DNA from: Mercurialis annua
Lineage: Eukaryota; Streptophyta; Magnoliopsida; Malpighiales; Euphorbiaceae
Direction: 5' to 3'
Assembly: GCF_937616625.2 (NCBI RefSeq)
Contig: NC_065572.1
Span: forward strand, 54,237,653-54,301,652
DNA: 64,000 bases
Each line of letters starts with the position of its first letter. Positions within the stretch are counted from its first letter, which is position 1. Below are positions 36,204 to 48,413 of the stretch, piece by piece. The position numbers and the translations under genes were made by a program. Below the pieces are notes generated by a model. The model did no database searches and was not told where the DNA came from. It saw only the letters and a list, made by a program, of their open reading frames with translations.

Positions 36204-36391
36204 ACACCTCACATGCTAGGTGTCACACACCAAGCAAAGGTGTTGCCACCATTCGACACCTCATATGCTAGGTGTCACACACCAAGCATAGGTGTTGCCA
36301 CCATCTGACACATCAGATGCTAGGTGTCACGCATCAAGCATAGGTGTTGCCACCTGCTGACACCTCGGATGCTAGGTGTCACACACAGAGA
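36204..36391. repeat. Four copies of a 52-bp repeat with a palindromic core
   Basis: ATGCTAGGTGTCAC recurs with about 51-52 bp steps. In most copies GACACCT and AGGTGTC face each other across 8 bases, forming a small palindrome. It lies just upstream of the minus-strand TATA box of the copia LTR. Confidence 0.9.
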
Positions 36392-36397
36392 CATACA

Positions 36398-36535
36398 TGA
36401 CATCATCACATGACATCATCACGTGACATCATCGTATGACATCATCACGTGACATCATCGTGACATCTTGCATGACATCATCGTGACATCATCGCATGAT
36501 ATCATCGTGACATCATCACACAATATCATCACATT
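36398..36535. repeat. TGACATCA array with 13-bp steps in copia LTR U3
   Basis: TGACATCA begins at 36398, 36411, 36424, 36437 and 36450 (exact 13-bp steps), then at 36473, 36484 and 36508 with degenerate copies between. On the LTR strand the word is TGATGTCA, one base from the ACGT-core palindrome bound by bZIP factors. It sits upstream of the TATA box, as an enhancer array would. Confidence 0.92.
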
Positions 36536-37732
36536 AACTTGGATAAAATATAATTAGGTGCCTACTAATTTATAGCTCTTACATATTATTCCCTAATTGT
36601 ATTTGTTTTTTCATCTTAGATTAATTTCCGAGATATGCTAGTATCTATATGAAATCGATCTCTCGTAAACTCAATCGGTTGCACACCCTATTGTGTGTGA
36701 CTAACTAGGTTCATATCTATATGGCAACGAGAGTCATAAGAAACGCCTTTCTTATATTAAATAATTAAATCCCATTAATTATTAATTCTCGTAGATCGTG
36801 AGTGACGTTTAGCAACATATCACGACCCCCAAATAGATATGAATATTTCGATGCATTCTTTATGAACCAATGTTCATAATTACCGTACACTCAAAATTCC
36901 CTTCATCTAAGATTCCGATCTTGACTAGTGTCACGGTTAAGTCAAACACTGTTTATCTTGATCATATGACCTCATCTCAGTTTTTATTCTTGATAAATAT
37001 GACTTCCACTAGAAACAACTTTCTAAGTAAGTCATATACACCTGCGCAGGTTTTATCATCCATTAAGAACAATTTGAGATAACATAGAATATTTCCTCCG
37101 TTCATCCGGAGTGATAAATCCTCTCTTGGTTAAACTCCTATCTCCATATACAACTAACTAGAGCCAACACATCCTGCGACCCTAGCTCATGAAAGATCTA
37201 GGGATAAGGAGTATCAAACTCTAATCACCTATATACAAGATAGTGTCACCGCAAGTCAAAGGACATATGTACAATTATGAAATAGATGACATTAAATTGA
37301 CTTTGATGAAAAACCATGTATAAGTCATCTAGCGTCACTTGTTCGACTCACTCAAACCCTTTGAGTGTCCATATGTTTATTCTGATCCCCATCAAGTAGT
37401 ATGAGACTCACTGCTTCCTATAATTAGTAACTCTTTACTAATCAGGAGAATAAACAGAGGAGACGATCTTTCCGGGATAATGCGATGTCCTTATTCGTAG
37501 GACCCCATCGATCGTGAACGGTTATTTAGATCACTTGTATAATAGAATCTGTCACTCATATTCTCAACACCTTAAGAATAGATTCTATCACAATGTGATA
37601 AGGACTATATGAAATAATTAAACACTTAGTTGATGAGGCACTTAGTTCAAATAAAACATATATAACATTGCCAATGGGATTTGTTTAGACAAGTATAAAT
37701 ACAAAATGGCCCTAGGGCACATACTACTAACA

Positions 37733-37745
37733 GTCTCCCACTTGC
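37733..37745 (-). other. Polypurine tract of the minus-strand copia element
   Basis: The minus strand reads GCAAGTGGGAGAC immediately before the LTR start TGTTAGT. It is the expected plus-strand primer for reverse transcription and fixes the orientation and the 3' LTR boundary. Confidence 0.8.
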
Positions 37746-37811
37746 ACTAGTGCCATTGGCTACTATATCTAAGCTCCATCTTCTCAAGATGTAAATCTAA
37801 TTGACTTTGGA

Positions 37812-38309
37812 TCATGGGCTTGTCAGTGGGTCAGCCGTGTTATCGGCTGATGCTATCTTTTGGAGAGATACATCTCCCTTTCCAACAATCTCTCGGATGA
37901 TATGATAGCGCCTTTCTATGTGTTTGGATTTCTGGTGAGACCGGGGCTCCTTTGCCTGGGCTATAGCACCATTATTGTCGCAGAAAAGAGGAACCGCCGA
38001 CTCAATGGTAGGAACCACACCAAGTTCAGAAACGAACTTCTTAATCCAAACAGCTTCCTTTGCAGCATCTGATGCCGCAATATACTCGGCTTCTGTGGTG
38101 GAATCCGCAGTGGTTTCTTGTTTGGAACTCTTCCAACTCACTGCTCTTCCATTACATGTGAATACGAATCCAGATATAGACTTACGATCATCTATATCTG
38201 ATTGAAAATCAGAATCTGTAAAGCCGTCTATTTGTAGATCACCTCCTCTATATGTTAAGATCATATCTTTAGTCCTTCTCAAGTACTTAAAGATATACTT
38301 AACAGTCAT
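37812..38309 (-). pseudogene. Ty1/copia RNase H domain
   Basis: The frame continues the RT at 38310 through a single TGA where the family has Trp (SEH-stop-MTVKYIFKYL). Motifs: GFTDSDFQSDIDDRKSISG, then SWKSSKQETTADSTTEAEYI, LFCDNNGAI and HQKSKHIERRYHIIRE, in normal order. It ends ADNTADPLTSP, near the usual end of a copia polyprotein. Apart from the stop the domain looks well kept. Confidence 0.9.
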
Positions 38310-39701
38310 TCAATGTTCCGAACCTGGATTGGATTGATATCGACTAGTTAAACTAACCGCATAGGCAATATCCGGCATGGTACACAACATAGCGTACATA
38401 AGACTACCAATTGCCGAAGCATATGGTATCTTTGCCATTTCATCTCTTTCCTCAGATGTCTTTGGAGACATATCCTTTGAAAGGTGAATTCCATGCCTAA
38501 CGGGAATCAGTCCTCTCTTAGAATTTTCCATATTGAACTTCTTCAATATCATTTCTAAGTAGAGCCTTTAGGAGAGACCTACTATTCTCTTAGATCTATC
38601 TCTATAGAGTCTAATACCGAGAATGTAAGTTGCTTCTCCGAGGTCTTTCATGGAGAAAGTTTTGGATAACCAAAGCTTCACAGAGGTTAACATACCGACA
38701 TCATTTCCTATTAGTAAAATATCATCTACGTACAAGACTAGGAACGTGATTGCGCTCCCACTAACCTTCTTATAAACACATGGTTCATCTTCGTTTTTGA
38801 TAAACTCGTAACTCTTTATGGCTTCATCAAAACGATGATTCCAACTTCTCGAAGCTTGCTTCAATCCATATATAAATCGTTTAAGCTTATACACCTTAGA
38901 ACCTTCTTCGGATTCAAAACCCTTAGGTTGTTCCATATAGATTTCCTCCTCAATATATCCATTAAAGAATGCGGTCTTGACATCCATTTGACAAACCTCA
39001 TAATCTAAATGTGCAGCTATGGCAAGAAGAATCCGGATGGACTTAAGCATGGCTACAGGCGAGAAAGTCTCTTCATAATCGACTCCTTGCCTTTGGCGAG
39101 CCCTAGCTTTAAAAGTCTCAACTTTTCCATCAGCACCAATTTTACGCTTGAAGATCCATTTGTTCCCTATTGGTATAATACCATCGGGTGGATCGACTAG
39201 CTCCCAAACTTGGTTACTGTACATGGAATCCATTTCGGATTTCATAGCTTCAAGCCATCTTGAAGAATCTATATCACATATAGCTTCCTCATAAGTAGAT
39301 GGATCAACAATTTGATCATTTTCTCCATGAATAAACAACTCTTGTATATCATGAAAAAAACCATATATTTCCGGTTGATGAGATACTCTACTTGATCTTC
39401 GAGGTGTTTCTGTAGATTTTACTATTTCTGGTTCACTATGGGTTTGATCAATCTCCGTTGTATCATTTTGTTGGTCTTTAGACGACTCCTCATCTAATTC
39501 TATATTTCTTCCTTTTCCCCCTTCTTGAATAAATTGCTTTTCAAGAAAGACTGCATCTCGACTAACAACAATTGTTTGTTCGGATGGAATATAGAAATAA
39601 TATCCTAAACTGTCTTTAGGATAACCAACGAATTTCCCATGATTGATCTTGATTCCAACTTGTCGGTTATCAATTTTTTGATATATGTCGAACATCCCCA
39701 A
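38310..39701 (-). pseudogene. Ty1/copia reverse transcriptase
   Basis: The frame carries WLEAMKSEMDSMYSNQVWEL, a linker rich in acidic residues before it, and RT motifs VCQMDVKTAFFNGYIEEEIY and YGLKQASRSW. The intact catalytic box is VLYVDDILLIGND, then MKDLGEATYILGI. It is interrupted near 38560 by a stop or short indel, after which MENSKRGLIPVRHG and the RT end continue. The N-terminal 30 residues overlap the integrase frame at 39605-39982 across a frameshift. Lineage is Tork/Angela-like by general look, not proven. Confidence 0.9.
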
Positions 39702-40067
39702 ATCTTAATATGCTTAAGACTTGGTTCCTTACCATACCATATCGCATAAGGTATTCTCGGAGCGGATTTAGTTGGTACTCGATTTAGAATATAATTTGCA
39801 CTAAGAAGTGCATGACCCCATAATGAAATGGGTAAATCAGTATAGCTCATCATTGATCGTACCATGTCTAACAATGTACAATTCCTCCGTTCCGATACAC
39901 CATTCAACTGTGGTGTTCTTGGAGGAGTCAGTTGGGAAATAATACCGCATTTTTTTAAGAATGTACCAAATCCCGTACTCAAGTATTCACCTCCTCGATC
40001 AGATCGAAGAATTTTAATACTTTTTCCAATTTGGTTTTCTACTTCATTTTTGAAGTCTTTAAATTTT
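39605..40067 (-). pseudogene. Ty1/copia integrase core, frameshifted
   Basis: A DDE-type core is spread over frames. LYFITFTDDLSRYGYV lies about 40130-40090, LRSDRGGEYLS about 40015-39980, and PPRTPQLNGVSERRN about 39930-39880. All three acidic positions are still readable. Frameshifts and stops near 40068 and 39990 break the chain. Confidence 0.85.
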
Positions 40068-40760
40068 TCATAAGAACAACATACCCATACCGTGATAAAT
40101 CATCGGTGAAGGTAATGAAGTATAAATAACCACCTCGTGCGATTTCTTTAAATGGACCCCACATACATCACTATGTATGATCTCCAAAACATCTTTGGCT
40201 CTACCACTTTGTCCCACAAAGGGTAATCGGGTCATTTTGCCTTTAAGACATGACTCACAAGTTGAAATTGATGCGGAATCAAGATTACTCAAGATTCCCA
40301 TCTTATCCAACTTGTTAAGTCTATCTTCCGCAATATGTCCTAATCGTAAGTGCCAAAGTTGTTTCGAGGTTTGATCACTGACGGTATTAATTTCTAAAAC
40401 ATTATTTGTATTGAGAACAACTTCATTTAAGCAATAAAGACCATTTTGTACATAACCATAACCAACGATTTCATTATTATAGGTAATTTTACAAACATCC
40501 TTTGTAAATAGGAAATCATATCCTAATCTTGTCATACAAGAAATGGACATGATATTTCTATAAGTGTTTGGTAAGTACAAAACATTGTTCAAATACAAAA
40601 CATGTTTATACAACAAAATAGAAGATGATCCTATAGCTTTAGCCGCAACGCTTGCGTTATTTCCAAACTTCAAGATCACTTTGTCCTTGTCCAACTTCCT
40701 CTCATTTGCTAGATCCTGTAAGGATGAACAAATGTGAGAACTAGCTCTGGTATCTAATAC
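40068..40760 (-). pseudogene. Ty1/copia protease and GAG-pre-integrase region
   Basis: After a TAG at about 40757 (family Trp), the chain reads VLDTRASSHIC: the protease active site D-T-G has become D-T-R. Then come LKFGNNASVAAKAIG and VLYLPNTYRNIMSIS. The GAG-pre-integrase HLRLGHIAEDRLNKL and its zinc part (CESCLKGKMTR) lead into integrase. Both changes fit G-to-A mutation on the coding strand. Confidence 0.87.
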
Positions 40761-41640
40761 CTAAGCTTTGGACGAGCTATCGTTATTGGAATTGAAATAA
40801 CAAGAAATTGACACACCCTTACCGGGATTTTCATTCTTCTTGTTCTTGCCCTTGGATTCTAAATACTTGGGGCAATTTCGTTTCCAGTGTCCCTCCCTCG
40901 CCTTCACAAAAGAAGCACTTTCCTTTGTTCTCCGAGGTGCCCTTCTTTTTTGCAATGGCCTTTTGGACCTTCAAAACATTCTTCTTAGTTTTCTTCTTCT
41001 TAGTCTTACTAGAAGAAGAAACCACAAGAGAAACTTCTTTTCCCTTAATATTATTCTTTTCAGCAGTTATCAACATAATTGATAACTTAGCAAGTGTACA
41101 TTCTATCCGATTCATATAGTAATTCGTGATGAAATTACCATACGATTCCGGAAAGGATTGAAGGATCATATCCGTTTGGAGATTGAAGTCCATGATGAAG
41201 TATAGACCCTCTAGCCGTTCGATACATCGAATCATCATGTTCACATGTTCTCCAACACCCTTTCCCTCGGAATGCTTCGCCCGAAATAATTTCTTAGATA
41301 TCTCATATCTAGCAAAACGACTTGATTCACCATACAACTCTTGTAAGTGAAACAATATTTCGCGAGCTCCCGGATATTTCTCGTGTTGCTTTTGCAACTC
41401 GTTATTCATAGATGCCAACATATAGCACTTGGCTTGTTCGTCATCTAACTTCCACTTGCGCAATGCCTCATGTTCCTCGGGAGGTGCGTCAATCGGCAAT
41501 GGTCCCGGAACATTTGTCTCAAGAACATATGCTATGTGTTCACTTGCAAGAACTGTTTTGAGATTTCTTAACCAATCAACAAAGTTAGGACCCACTAAGC
41601 GATTATTGTCGAGAATGCTACTTAACGGATTCGATTTCAT
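40761..41640 (-). pseudogene. Ty1/copia gag with zinc knuckle
   Basis: The frame from 41640 begins MKSNPLSSILDNNRLVGPNF and W-LRNLKTVL, the start of copia gag (UBN2-type). Middle motifs are LQELYGESSRFARYEISKKL and MILQSFPESYGNF. A Lys/Ser-rich segment (SSSSKTKKKKTKKN) precedes the zinc knuckle, which is split over two frames by a frameshift: CFFCEGEG in one and GHWKRNCPKYLESKG in the other. The ATG fits the family start. Confidence 0.9.
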
Positions 41641-42563
41641 CTTATCTTATCAACCTATAGATAGCAAAGATCTCTAATTAGTATTATTGTCTTATATATT
41701 TAAACCATGATGATTTGGTCTTTATCAAAATGGCCTCCCACTATCTTTTTCGAATCCTACACTTCCAAAATAGAAAACGTAAATCTTTGTTGGAAAAGAT
41801 TTCAAGCGGGTGATTGAATTCTTATAGTCACTGTTCTTTCCCTCAGGTACGCCTAATTGCCGTTATTTGGATCACAATGTACTACAAGTGAACAACACTT
41901 GTTCATCATATCTCATATGAGGTTAAATCATTTCCAGCTCCTAATGTATTCACCCTCAGATACCCATTGTCGTTATTGGGTTTCAGCATTAGTTAAGTTT
42001 AACCCATTGAATCAACTAAGATGTATCAATTTGAATAATACACGACTCAGGTATGCTTAATTGCCGTTATTGCCGTGTACTATATCGATATACCCGTAAC
42101 ATCTCATGTTTAACAATAAACTCAACAACAGCCTCTTGACGATATCATCTCACCCCTATGTATCCATAGCCGACAAGATGATAACTCAAAGCGTGTTAGT
42201 TTATTGCTCCAATGGAGAGCCATTGATAAATCAATATAAACTTAATCTTTTAACTTTTAGGAAGATTTCTTAGGGTTTTTAGTTATTCCGGTTTCACTAA
42301 GCACACAACACATTTTAGCATGCATCTCATACATATTAAAGCTAAAATGAATCATGCAATCACACATGTATGATCATGGACTTCCTAGGTCTCATTCTTT
42401 AGCCACAAAAGAATGAGCAAACTATTACTTGTTCCACATGTTTTGTTGATGACAATATAATGCACAAGCTAGTCACGTATTGTGTTAAATAATCACATTA
42501 GAACAATTCCCAGGATAGATTGGAGGGTCACGAGCGGACCACTTAAGTACCAATCTCCTAGAC
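41641..42563 (-). mobile_element. Copia leader (5' UTR) remnant
   Basis: No coding signal. Upstream of gag on the minus strand, it has three spaced copies of a CTCAGGTACGCCTAATTGCC-like unit (near 41843, 41955 and 42047). It ends at the Tekay-type LTR starting 42564. The copia 5' LTR and primer site are not found beyond that LTR or elsewhere in the window. Confidence 0.5.
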
Positions 42564-45500
42564 TGTCACGACCCATTTTCATGAATCGCGACCGGCGCTA
42601 GGGTATGGGTAATGTAGTACCAAAACCCGTAGCTAGCCTTTCATTTAACATATAAACACGTAAACCTGCAGAAAACCAATGCTCGGGGGTAACCGAGACT
42701 TCAGCCTAAATCTAGCAGTTATAATATTCAACAATTAAAATAACATGCTTTCCAATAATAGTATTAAATCGGCTTAACATAAATAATCTGGAATAAACGT
42801 TTAACATGTCAGAGCAATAAATAATCAGTCAGACCAATCTGACAACAACTAGAATAAAATAAAGACGTCTAGTTACTACTGCGGTCTAAGAATAAAACAG
42901 TTTTACAGTTTATCAAAAATAAATGGAACCTCCGAGGAAAAGTAAATGCGGAGATCACCAGATTCTCTCAGATCATAACCCTGGGAAAAAATTGGGAAAA
43001 CAACGGGGTCAGATATACTGAGATGAGTTTATACCACTATCTAAATTTATTAAGGGAAAAACCTTTAAAACCGTTTAAAACATTTAATAACGATATTACG
43101 AATAATAGTTGGAACCCCAATTTTAAATATAAACATAATCCAATAGGTCTGGTCCCGAGAGCTGAGCTACATCGAGTTACCAATAACCACACTTTACCAC
43201 ATCCAGAGTCCCGAGAGCTGTGCTACACCGAGTTACTCCATTTGGTCCCGAGATCTATGCTCACACCGAGTCACCACATTACCATAAATACCTTACCCAG
43301 ATCTTTACCGGTGCGCACGCAGTCCTAATGATGCACATTAGGTAGCATGTTCCAACTAGAAGCCATAATATAAAAACAGTTCGAAGTATACGTACAGTAT
43401 ATATATTTAATATTAAAATAAAAATTTACTTAATAAAGCGGTAAATAGTAAGTACAAACTCACTGCTTGCTAATCCACGTGATAACCGGCTAGCAACTAA
43501 TCCGGGTTCGCCTCTGAAGCACGAACAGTAGACAGGTCTAGACAAATAAAATAATTATTAAAACAGACCCTAATTCTAGAGAGTACTAGACACCACATAG
43601 GACTAGCATAAATAACACGTCGGGAATAAACAATCCAAAGCAACACAAAAATACCCCATAGGTAATAAAGCCCAATTAATACAAGTCTATTGAGTTCTCG
43701 CTTTAAAATCCAATTTATAAATATTATTTAATTATCTTTAAATAATAATTAATTTCCAAATAGTGGGTTAGCCGAGTTACCAATAACTACCAAGCTAACC
43801 TCACTTGTCGGGTGACCCAAGTCTAATCCAACTCAAAACGTTTATCAAATATAAACCCGAGTTTATATTTATGAAATAATTTAACAAAATAATAATCCAT
43901 TTTAAAAGCGGAACTATCACGACCCGAATTCCACCCTAATCCAAGTCACGACCGGCGCTAGGGAATGGAAATGGTTGTTCCGAAACCCGTAGCAAGCCTA
44001 GAACCTCTAGAAATTTTTCGCAAATGTTATTAGAAGATCGCACCTCGCGTACGATCCGTTTTCAGAAAATACCGTTAAAACTTTTCTCTTTTAACCAAAC
44101 ACATTTCTAAAAACACACATATAGGCGAAATCTGGTTTTAGAAGTACTGGTTGGATAACCTCGTTATCTCAACTCTCGCTTCCTTCTGAAAACCTGGCGT
44201 GGTGATTACTGGAAACCAGGGACTTATCTTTCGCTTGCCTTAACACATAGGCATCCCTGTTCCAGACCAAACGCCACCGTTAATATGTTTAATAAAATAA
44301 TGCGGACACCTTTGTGTCTCGCAACGGTGGTATTAAACATATTAAAATACACAGCGGACCGGTTACACATAGCCGGCGAATATAAAATATACTGTTTTTG
44401 ACCCTCACAAAAACACACGAGGCCGACTCAGTAACTAGATACAATATGCCACTAAGCAGCCACCCAATAGGTACACACATGCACTAGATCCTATCAGAGT
44501 ATCTAAACAAAGGACTAGTGGCACGGCTGCTGGCACATCACACTTATACTATTGCAGCATACTAAGAGTACAAAATCCTATGTACATTACCAAAGAAGAG
44601 CTTTCCTGAAGAAGGGATGTGGAAGCTCGACTGCCCTCAAAGCTCATTTCCTGAAAATGGGATAACAACAACGGGGTCAGAAATATAAATATTTCTGAGT
44701 GAGTAAACAGTTTACAGATAAATACCAAAATCGCATTATATATATAAAACAGATATATATAAAATATGACCAATTACGTCGATCCATATGAAACCCTAGT
44801 TCACAAATGTCCTAACAGATACACTCATCTTACGAGCTTATGGACAACAGAATAAAGACCGTGAACTGAATCACTGCCGTCCAATTCTGTATCTCTGGTA
44901 CCTGTACCGTAATCAGAAACTGCCTTCGCGACTTATTCCGCGACCGTAACTGTATTACTGCCGTCTCAGGGTTTACCCATGAAGTCAGGGCATCTACTTT
45001 CCCAATGACTTACACGACATGCATACCTCTATACCTCGATAGAAGTACATCTAAAAATCGGTGTTGGTGATCACGCAACCCTATTGCTGCCCAATAGGTA
45101 GCTCGTTCCAATGGACCTCTCTTGGCTAGTTTATACTACTGCGATTTATGGATTTAAAATAATTGAATACTGATATTCAAAAGTAAACACGTAAACTCAC
45201 AGTACTGCTAAGTAACTACTTAGCCCTGCCGTATGTGTGATAGACTCCCTGGAGTCCTGGTCTGACTGCTGGACAGCTAGTCGGATCAAACATACAAAAT
45301 ACACAAGACAACACATCAATATCTATTTATGGTATAAACATCTAGGTTCTGAAACCTAGGTCCAGACAAATCACACAACATATAACATATAACATTTATG
45401 GTCTTTTTATTTTTAAAATCATATAAATCGTTTTCACCTCGAGAAAACATTTAGACTTCGCTCTAGAAGTCCTTTTAGGTATAGCTATACCTAATTAAAA

Positions 45501-45819
45501 TCATTTTATAGTATAGACTTTATTGCCAAAGCAATTCACAGTCATATACTAATTATTTAGCAACATCATTTGCAAAATCTTTTAAACCGGTTAAACGTCG
45601 ACTTTAACTCTTTTAAAGTCCTTTTTAAACGTTTAACTTTACTTTTAAAATCCCATTTCAAAAGTCTTTGACTTAGGTTTAAAAATATTTATTTAAAATA
45701 TTTTAGGTTCGGTCAGACAACACGTCGAGTTACTTTGCGAAAAATATCTCGGAATCGCCCCTCGAAAGTCCGACGAAAATGTTCGAAAAAGTCTCCATAC
45801 ACACGCCTCGCTAAGTCTC

Positions 45820-45945
45820 TGTGCGTCCGCACGTGACTGGCTCTGCATTCGCACAGTTGACTAGCTGTGCGATCGCACAGCTAGTGCTGTGCGGCCGCAC
45901 ATCCATTGTTGTGCGTTCGCACAGCCTCTGTTGTGCGGGCGCACA
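45820..45945. repeat. Six-unit palindrome array, 22-bp phased
   Basis: Units of the form TGTGCG-NN-CGCACA start at 45820, 45842, 45866, 45888, 45910 and 45932; centres are spaced 22, 24, 22, 22 and 22 bp. Central dinucleotides are TC, TT, AT, GC, TT and GG. Units 3 to 6 have perfect arms; units 1 and 2 have one or two mismatches. The 8-10-bp spacers show no common sequence. It lies about 390-510 bp downstream of the TATA box, in the transcribed part of the LTR. Confidence 0.95.
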
Positions 45946-46834
45946 TCAAGCCAGCCTCGGAGAAAATCGATCCCCGGGCCATTCCGACGTGCTATTGAAT
46001 TTCAAAACGCTGCAAAAACGCTATTTTAACGTCCTAGTTCACATATACACAATCCAATCACAATTTAAACGTATATTTCAATCGTTCGATACGGTAACCG
46101 TTTATAAACGAATATATATTCGACATATATCGAAATATATTAAAATAAACATTTAATACGGGTTTAGTATCTCGATTACTTGAGTAATCGTCGAAGAAAC
46201 GGAGTTAGAATCGAGAAACGGACGGATCGCCGCGAAACCCTAAGGTTCGCACGCTGCAGAGAGCTAAGCAGCTCAATCTCATTTGCTTAAATGAAGCAAA
46301 TGATTTCTGGGTACAAAAATTGAACCCAAATGTTATATATATAGAAGTGGTCAAAGTGCGTTTCAGTACTAGCTCAATCATGCACTTTAAACCAACTTCT
46401 AAACTAGTCGTCCGTAGCTCAAACGGAAACGACTTTCGAGTTTCGTGAAAATTTATCCAAAAATCTAATAAAATATAAAAAGAATAAAAATATAATTTTT
46501 ATTCTTATCCGACTTATATTTTATCTTTAATAAATCTCTGAAGATTTATTATGTCCAAATCAGTCCCACTTGATTAAACTTTATACGTTCAAATTTCATA
46601 AAACTTTGACGGTAACTTCGTCAAATTATTTTGCGAATAATGACATCAAAATTATTCTCTCGGGACTTATATATTATTTTATTTTGATTTGGACTAACGA
46701 ATAATACTTAATTAGTTTATAACTAAAACTAATTAAAATAAAGAATCCAAGGACCAAATAATACTTTTTTAATAACTTGCCGCACACTCATTTTTCTTTC
46801 TTTCTTATCTTCTTATTATTTATTTTATTTTATT

Positions 46835-46841
<7 letters not shown>

Positions 46842-46870
<29 letters not shown>
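46842..46870. repeat. AT dinucleotide microsatellite
   Basis: About 14 AT units inside the solo LTR, at the same relative place where the LTR at 49613-52996 carries a much longer AT run (52432-52510). Confidence 0.9.
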
Positions 46871-46872
<2 letters not shown>

Positions 46873-48413
46873 TAACTTATATTCGTTAATTACACGTCGA
46901 GACTTCCGAGTTTCGACATTTTAATTTCGGGGTTTTGTCCGAAATATTAAACTCTCCGATTAGAATGTTATATTGATATATTAATTATCAGTATATTTTT
47001 ATCTTACGACTCCAGTCGTATTTATTATTCTATTAGTCCCGTTCATATCCCTTTATTAAAATTTAAATCTCCGATTTAAATTTTAAACTTCTATTATTAC
47101 AATATATTTTTAGGAATACTTATAAATTAAATTTACGCTTAAATTTAATTTACGTATTCCCGGCTAATAAAAGCTTACACGTAGCTTATAAAATACGGGG
47201 TATTACAGGAACTCAATAACTTCAATTTCAAGTAACCCAAGTTACAACCCAAAAAATTTAATCATTTAAAGTTTTAAAAATTTAGGGACTAAACTGTACT
47301 TTAGTCAATTAGAGACTAAACTGTACTTTAGCCAAATTTGATATTCAAAATAAAATTAATAACTTTTCTTTATATTTAATACAAAATATAACGTTACTAA
47401 TCAAAAACTTAATTTAAATAAGTTTTAAAACGTTTAGGGGCTAAATTGTAATCTAGTCAATTTATACCAAATCGAAATTCGAAATTAAATATAATTACTC
47501 GAGTAATTATATTAGCTTAATTTATAATAACTATCATTTACAATTTGTTAATTATAAATCAAATCAAAATCCTATTTATTATTAAATGATTGGCAAAGTT
47601 TAACCTAAGGGATTTCTTTGATTTAATCAAAACAATTTAATGGTCATAATGGCCTTTTTGCCATCTCTTTCAATTAGAACAAAACCCATACACGCAGCAC
47701 TATTCCTTCGTGAATCCAAAACAGAGCATGAACATGAACCATGAAGTCTCACATAACACTCCCCATCAATCTTTAATGATTCACTTAAAACTCTCAATTC
47801 CATTAAAGCATAAACATGAAATCAAACAAGATGATACAATCACAGTAACCATCCCATCCAAGAACGACGAAGGAAATCATAGGAACAAGCTATGGATTTC
47901 TAACCGGGCTTAAACAATTATCAATCAATCGTTCGAGGTGATTTATAACTTCTAACATAGTAAAATCAAAGTCAAAAAGGCTGCAAGAATTCGGCAGAAA
48001 CATGTATTGCATCAAGAACAGTGTATAACATCTCAAAACGGTAAACCGTACGGCGATTGGAAAGAGATCGTTTACGTATTGTTTTGCAAAAACGAGGTGG
48101 GGAATCGTAGGTACGCGAGTCTAGAATCCCCAGGATCGAATGGAATCAATTTCGATCTAGAAACGAACGAGAACGATCAAAAATACGAAAGTGCCGTTAA
48201 AGCTAAATCTGAAAACTTAAGAACACAACATACCGATGAGTTCAGCAAACTTCAAGAGGGATTTTGAGCAACGATTTTCAGAGAATGATCGAAGTTGATG
48301 ACGGCTAGGGTATGTTTGAAGCATGGAGAATGATTAGGGTAAAAGTTTATGTAGTTATAGGCTTTGGAAATGAGTGAAAAAGTAGTCCCAAACTACCCCC
48401 TCCGTAAGCCAAA

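Larger units (their letters stand above)
35739..37732 (-). mobile_element. 3' LTR of a minus-strand Ty1/copia element
   Basis: The minus strand starts TGTTAGTAGTATGTGCCC at 37732, directly after the polypurine tract GCAAGTGGGAGAC (37733-37745), and ends at 35739 with CACCAACA. A TATA box CTATAAGT lies at 36172-36179 (minus), preceded by two repeat arrays (36204-36391 and 36398-36535). Length is about 2.0 kb. It is related in its ends to the solo LTR at 14337-15839. It lands right behind the hAT transposase stop. Confidence 0.85.
43915..47207 (-). mobile_element. Solo LTR (subfamily A) with 5-bp TSD
   Basis: The minus strand runs TGTAATACCCCGTATTTTAT ... GGGTCGTGATA, flanked by GGAAC at 43910-43914 and 47208-47212. 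The terminal CA has become TA. It shares its 3' block (CCGGCGCTAGGGAATGG reversed) with the LTRs at 24825 and 49613. A minus-strand TATA (CTATATATATAAC) is at 46333-46345, and a palindrome array lies at 45820-45945. A 111-residue frame at 45821-46156 crosses the array and is judged chance. Confidence 0.9.

Noticed and set aside
36204..36535. Direct repeats resembling a CRISPR or satellite array
   Set aside because: They are short tandem repeats confined to the U3 of one copia LTR.
45820..45945. CRISPR-like look of the regular palindromic units
   Set aside because: Spacers are only 8-10 bp, the units are 14 bp, no cas genes occur, and the array lies in a plant LTR with its own TSD.
45821..46156. 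Open frame of 111 codons
   Set aside because: It runs through the palindrome array and low-complexity LTR DNA; no domain and no homology to neighbours.
47710..48267. Two open frames of 67 and 86 codons inside the LTR
   Set aside because: They lie in the U3/R part of the subfamily B LTR and show no recognisable domain.
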